The translations under genes and the position numbers were made by a program. 64,000 nucleotides of DNA, taken from contig JAMLHE010000002.1 in the NCBI GenBank assembly GCA_023957315.1, positions 124,001-188,000 on the forward strand, given 5' to 3'. Source of the stretch: Candidatus Kapaibacterium sp. (GTDB lineage: Bacteria > Bacteroidota > Ignavibacteria > Kapaibacteriales > UBA2268). The number at the start of each line of letters is the position of its first letter. Position 1 is the stretch's first letter. The notes below the pieces were generated by a model that saw only the letters and a program-made list of their open reading frames with translations, ran no database searches and was not told where the DNA came from. This document shows, piece after piece, positions 62,179 through 64,000 of the stretch.

Positions 62179-63489
62179 TCACATCTTCACAAACTTCTCT
62201 ACACTATTGCCAATTATCACAAAATACAAGCCGGCAGATAATTTTGAGACATCAATATAATGTTTTCCATTAGAAGTTGGAATTGATTGATTAACCATAC
62301 ATTCACCTAGAATATTATATATTTTAAAATTTTCTAAATTTTTGCTGGTTCTAATGTCAATCTCATTAAAATTAATTTCTAAATAATCTGACTGAGTCAA
62401 ATAGTTTATAAATATCTCTTCTTGGTGTAAATAATTTATACTCATCTCGTTCAATTCATACTTGTAAATATGACCTTTTTCGGAAAATACTACAGCTTTA
62501 TCTTGGGAAATCCTCAGGCAGGCGAATAAATTTTCATTCAAATAATACTGTCTATGGAAGCTTTGTTGCCAAGTTTTCCCACCATCGAATGTCATGTATA
62601 TTAATCCATACCAACCGGTAGCAATGCCATTAAACTCATCATAAAAATTTAAAGAGGTTATAAAACCATCATTATCTTTTTGGTTAGAATACTGTAAAAT
62701 CCAAGTATTTCCATGGTCATTCGAATAATATATAAAGTCTTCTGTTGTTTTTTTCCCTTGTGAATATATTGAAATAGGTGCAGCGAGCCAAATATGCTCC
62801 AACCCAATATTAAATAATCTACCGGTTTCAATTTTGCCGAATGAAATCATCTCCCAAGTGGAACCTTGATTAGAAGACTTAATAAGTACGTTAGACTTCA
62901 AACTGTATGATTCTGCTATTATAAAAATATGGTTCTCATCAAGAATTTTTATGTTCCAAATTCTCGAGATTATGGCATTCTCGATATTTATGGGAATTTC
63001 TATGAATGTAGAGCAACCGTCTTCTGAAATGAATAATGTATGTTCGGTTGCAGCTATTCCTATTTTACTGTCATACATATCAAAAAATTTAAAATTACTG
63101 TCAATGCCTGATTTAAATCGTTGCCAAGTAGAACAACTATCAGTAGAATAAATAAAATAACCTGTATCGCAAGCAATATAAACAAAACCATCAATAGTTT
63201 TAGAAATATCAATAGGATAAAGATTTCCTCTTCTAATTTCGGGTTCTAAGAAACAAATGTCATCCGTTAATGTTTGTTGCCAATTAATACCACCATCCGA
63301 TGTAAGATAAAATTTGGTTACACCATTAATAGCGAGCCCTAAAGCACCGTAATTCAAGGAGTCAAAACATATAGCTTTTTGAAAATTCTTATAAAAAGTG
63401 TCCTTAATATGCAACCAATTATTATCTGCATAAAGAGGAAGGGAGAAATATGTAGTTAAAATCAATATTAATAAAATGAGATTTTTCAT
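62179..63489 (-). CDS. Secreted YCF48/BNR-repeat protein with T9SS sorting domain
   Basis: A 436-residue exported protein. The signal peptide is MKNLILLILILTTYFSLPLYA, cut before DNN. The mature part is made of repeated FxTSDGGINWQ, YSTDSCSTWQ, SEDGCSTF, SSNQGSTWE, SNDHGNTWI and TFDGGKTWQ units, the Asp-box/YCF48-like beta-propeller repeat. The last ~70 residues are a T9SS type A domain (FKIYNILGECMV, LSAGLYFVIIGNSVEKFVKM). Likely cell surface. It sits 7 bp after a similar gene that continues beyond the window edge, so they form a tandem family. Confidence 0.82.
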   Translation of the reverse strand: MKNLILLILILTTYFSLPLYADNNWLHIKDTFYKNFQKAICFDSLNYGALGLAINGVTKFYLTSDGGINWQQTLTDDICFLEPEIRRGNLYPIDISKTIDGFVYIACDTGYFIYSTDSCSTWQRFKSGIDSNFKFFDMYDSKIGIAATEHTLFISEDGCSTFIEIPINIENAIISRIWNIKILDENHIFIIAESYSLKSNVLIKSSNQGSTWEMISFGKIETGRLFNIGLEHIWLAAPISIYSQGKKTTEDFIYYSNDHGNTWILQYSNQKDNDGFITSLNFYDEFNGIATGWYGLIYMTFDGGKTWQQSFHRQYYLNENLFACLRISQDKAVVFSEKGHIYKYELNEMSINYLHQEEIFINYLTQSDYLEINFNEIDIRTSKNLENFKIYNILGECMVNQSIPTSNGKHYIDVSKLSAGLYFVIIGNSVEKFVKM

Positions 63490-63496
63490 AAATTTT

Positions 63497-64000
63497 TCAT
63501 ATAATTAATAATTTTAATAATTTGTTTTTCGAGGCACAATCAACTCTAATCAAATAAAAACCGCTTGTAAAGTTTGAGAAGTTTAAAATAACCCCTTTAT
63601 CAAAGTGAGAATATCGAAATTTATCGTTAGAAATTAATTTTCCGGTACTATTATAAATGGTTATAAATATTTGACTCTTTTCGGCACAATCATTCAAGAT
63701 TTCTAAATCAACTTCTTTATTTACAATAATTGACTCAAAGTCTATTGAATTTTGATTAATAAGTGGAAAATTAGCAATTGATGTAGGCCTGTCGGTTAAT
63801 TTAATAATATGTCGTGATGTGGATAAAAATGCGCTTTTACTTTCAATCATGTTGATATTTCTTAGATTACGCATTTGTCTTGGCGGTATACCATGAACTG
63901 TATCTTTGTGCCAAGAATAACCTCCATCTGTTGTACGAATGATTAAATCCGTAGTTGAGCCCGCAACAATACCGTTTAATGAATCAGAGAAGGACAATCT
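63497..64000 (-). CDS. C-terminal part of a second BNR-type T9SS protein (cut by window edge)
   Basis: The C-terminal 166 or more residues of a protein like its downstream neighbour: FSDSLNGIVAGSTTDLIIRTTDGGYSWHKDT is one YCF48/Asp-box unit (only part is quoted by motif), and the end (IFITIYNSTGKLIS, NFTSGFYLIRVDCASKNKLLKLLI) is a T9SS type A sorting domain. The start lies beyond 64000. The gap to the neighbour is 7 bp, suggesting a shared transcript. Confidence 0.75.
   Translation of the reverse strand, partial: RLSFSDSLNGIVAGSTTDLIIRTTDGGYSWHKDTVHGIPPRQMRNLRNINMIESKSAFLSTSRHIIKLTDRPTSIANFPLINQNSIDFESIIVNKEVDLEILNDCAEKSQIFITIYNSTGKLISNDKFRYSHFDKGVILNFSNFTSGFYLIRVDCASKNKLLKLLII

Noticed and set aside
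63489-63497. One gene broken by a frameshift
   Set aside because: The downstream frame begins with its own signal peptide and the upstream frame ends in a complete sorting domain, so these are two genes.
1-64000. tRNA, rRNA or riboswitch genes
   Set aside because: No cloverleaf, rRNA core or known riboswitch consensus was recognised in any gap; a covariance search would be decisive.

Overview
This 64 kb window is chromosomal DNA of an AT-rich, Gram-negative bacterium of the Bacteroidota/Chlorobi (FCB) lineage. Three kinds of evidence support this. At least six predicted secreted proteins end in type IX secretion system (T9SS) sorting domains. Several upstream regions carry the Bacteroidota-type -7 element TAnnTTTG. 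The LPS genes include heptose activation and heptosyltransferases. FlhA (flagella) together with T9SS and mreBCD points to the Kapabacteria/Ignavibacteria side rather than classical Bacteroidia; the exact lineage is inference.

Layout. 0-18 kb is a plus-strand housekeeping and envelope block: flhA, a mini J-domain protein overlapping a PAP2 phosphatase, mnmE-mnmG, an RmlD-like SDR, DUF2461, split hldE (kinase and adenylyltransferase), a glutaminyl cyclase lipoprotein, a sugar-phosphate transferase, grpE-dnaJ, an ATPase-GNAT fusion and a DinB-fold protein. One minus-strand gene in this block encodes a methyltransferase-glycosyltransferase-TPR fusion. Two parS-like sites bracket mnmG. 18-33 kb is a minus-strand accessory block: a single-chain restriction-modification enzyme, three tandem paralogous IgGFc-binding-like T9SS proteins, an ECF sigma factor, hutU and a DUF971 protein. 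33-46 kb is plus-strand: mreBCD, smc, a chimeric GNAT/aminotransferase-tail protein, a small helical protein, a polytopic membrane protein, an S41 protease, serS and rpiB. 46-52 kb is a repeat-rich accessory region with an octaheme cytochrome c carrying a T9SS tail, a HEPN/MNT pair, several families of palindromic repeats and a decayed IS1182-like element with intact ends. 52-64 kb holds the phenylacetyl-CoA epoxygenase genes (paaA divergent from paaBCD), a ferredoxin-NADP-reductase-like gene, a GT39 transferase, thpR, a three-gene LPS glycosyltransferase operon, and two tandem YCF48/BNR-type T9SS proteins, the last cut by the window edge.

How the genes fit together. The split hldE genes at 10.7-12.2 kb make ADP-heptose that the GT9 enzymes at 58.8-60.9 kb would use for the LPS core. 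The glutaminyl cyclase may cap exported proteins whose predicted signal peptides leave an N-terminal Gln. Three cargo proteins here show an A|Q cleavage site. parS sites and smc in one window suggest a segregation-relevant region, and DnaA-box-like clusters lie upstream of ctpA and rpiB.

No rRNA, tRNA or CRISPR array was recognised. No single stretch stands out as a clearly new system. The best leads are the mosaic triplicate T9SS proteins, the helicase-less single-chain R-M enzyme, the surface octaheme cytochrome surrounded by hairpin repeats, the parS pair around mnmG and several unusual domain fusions.
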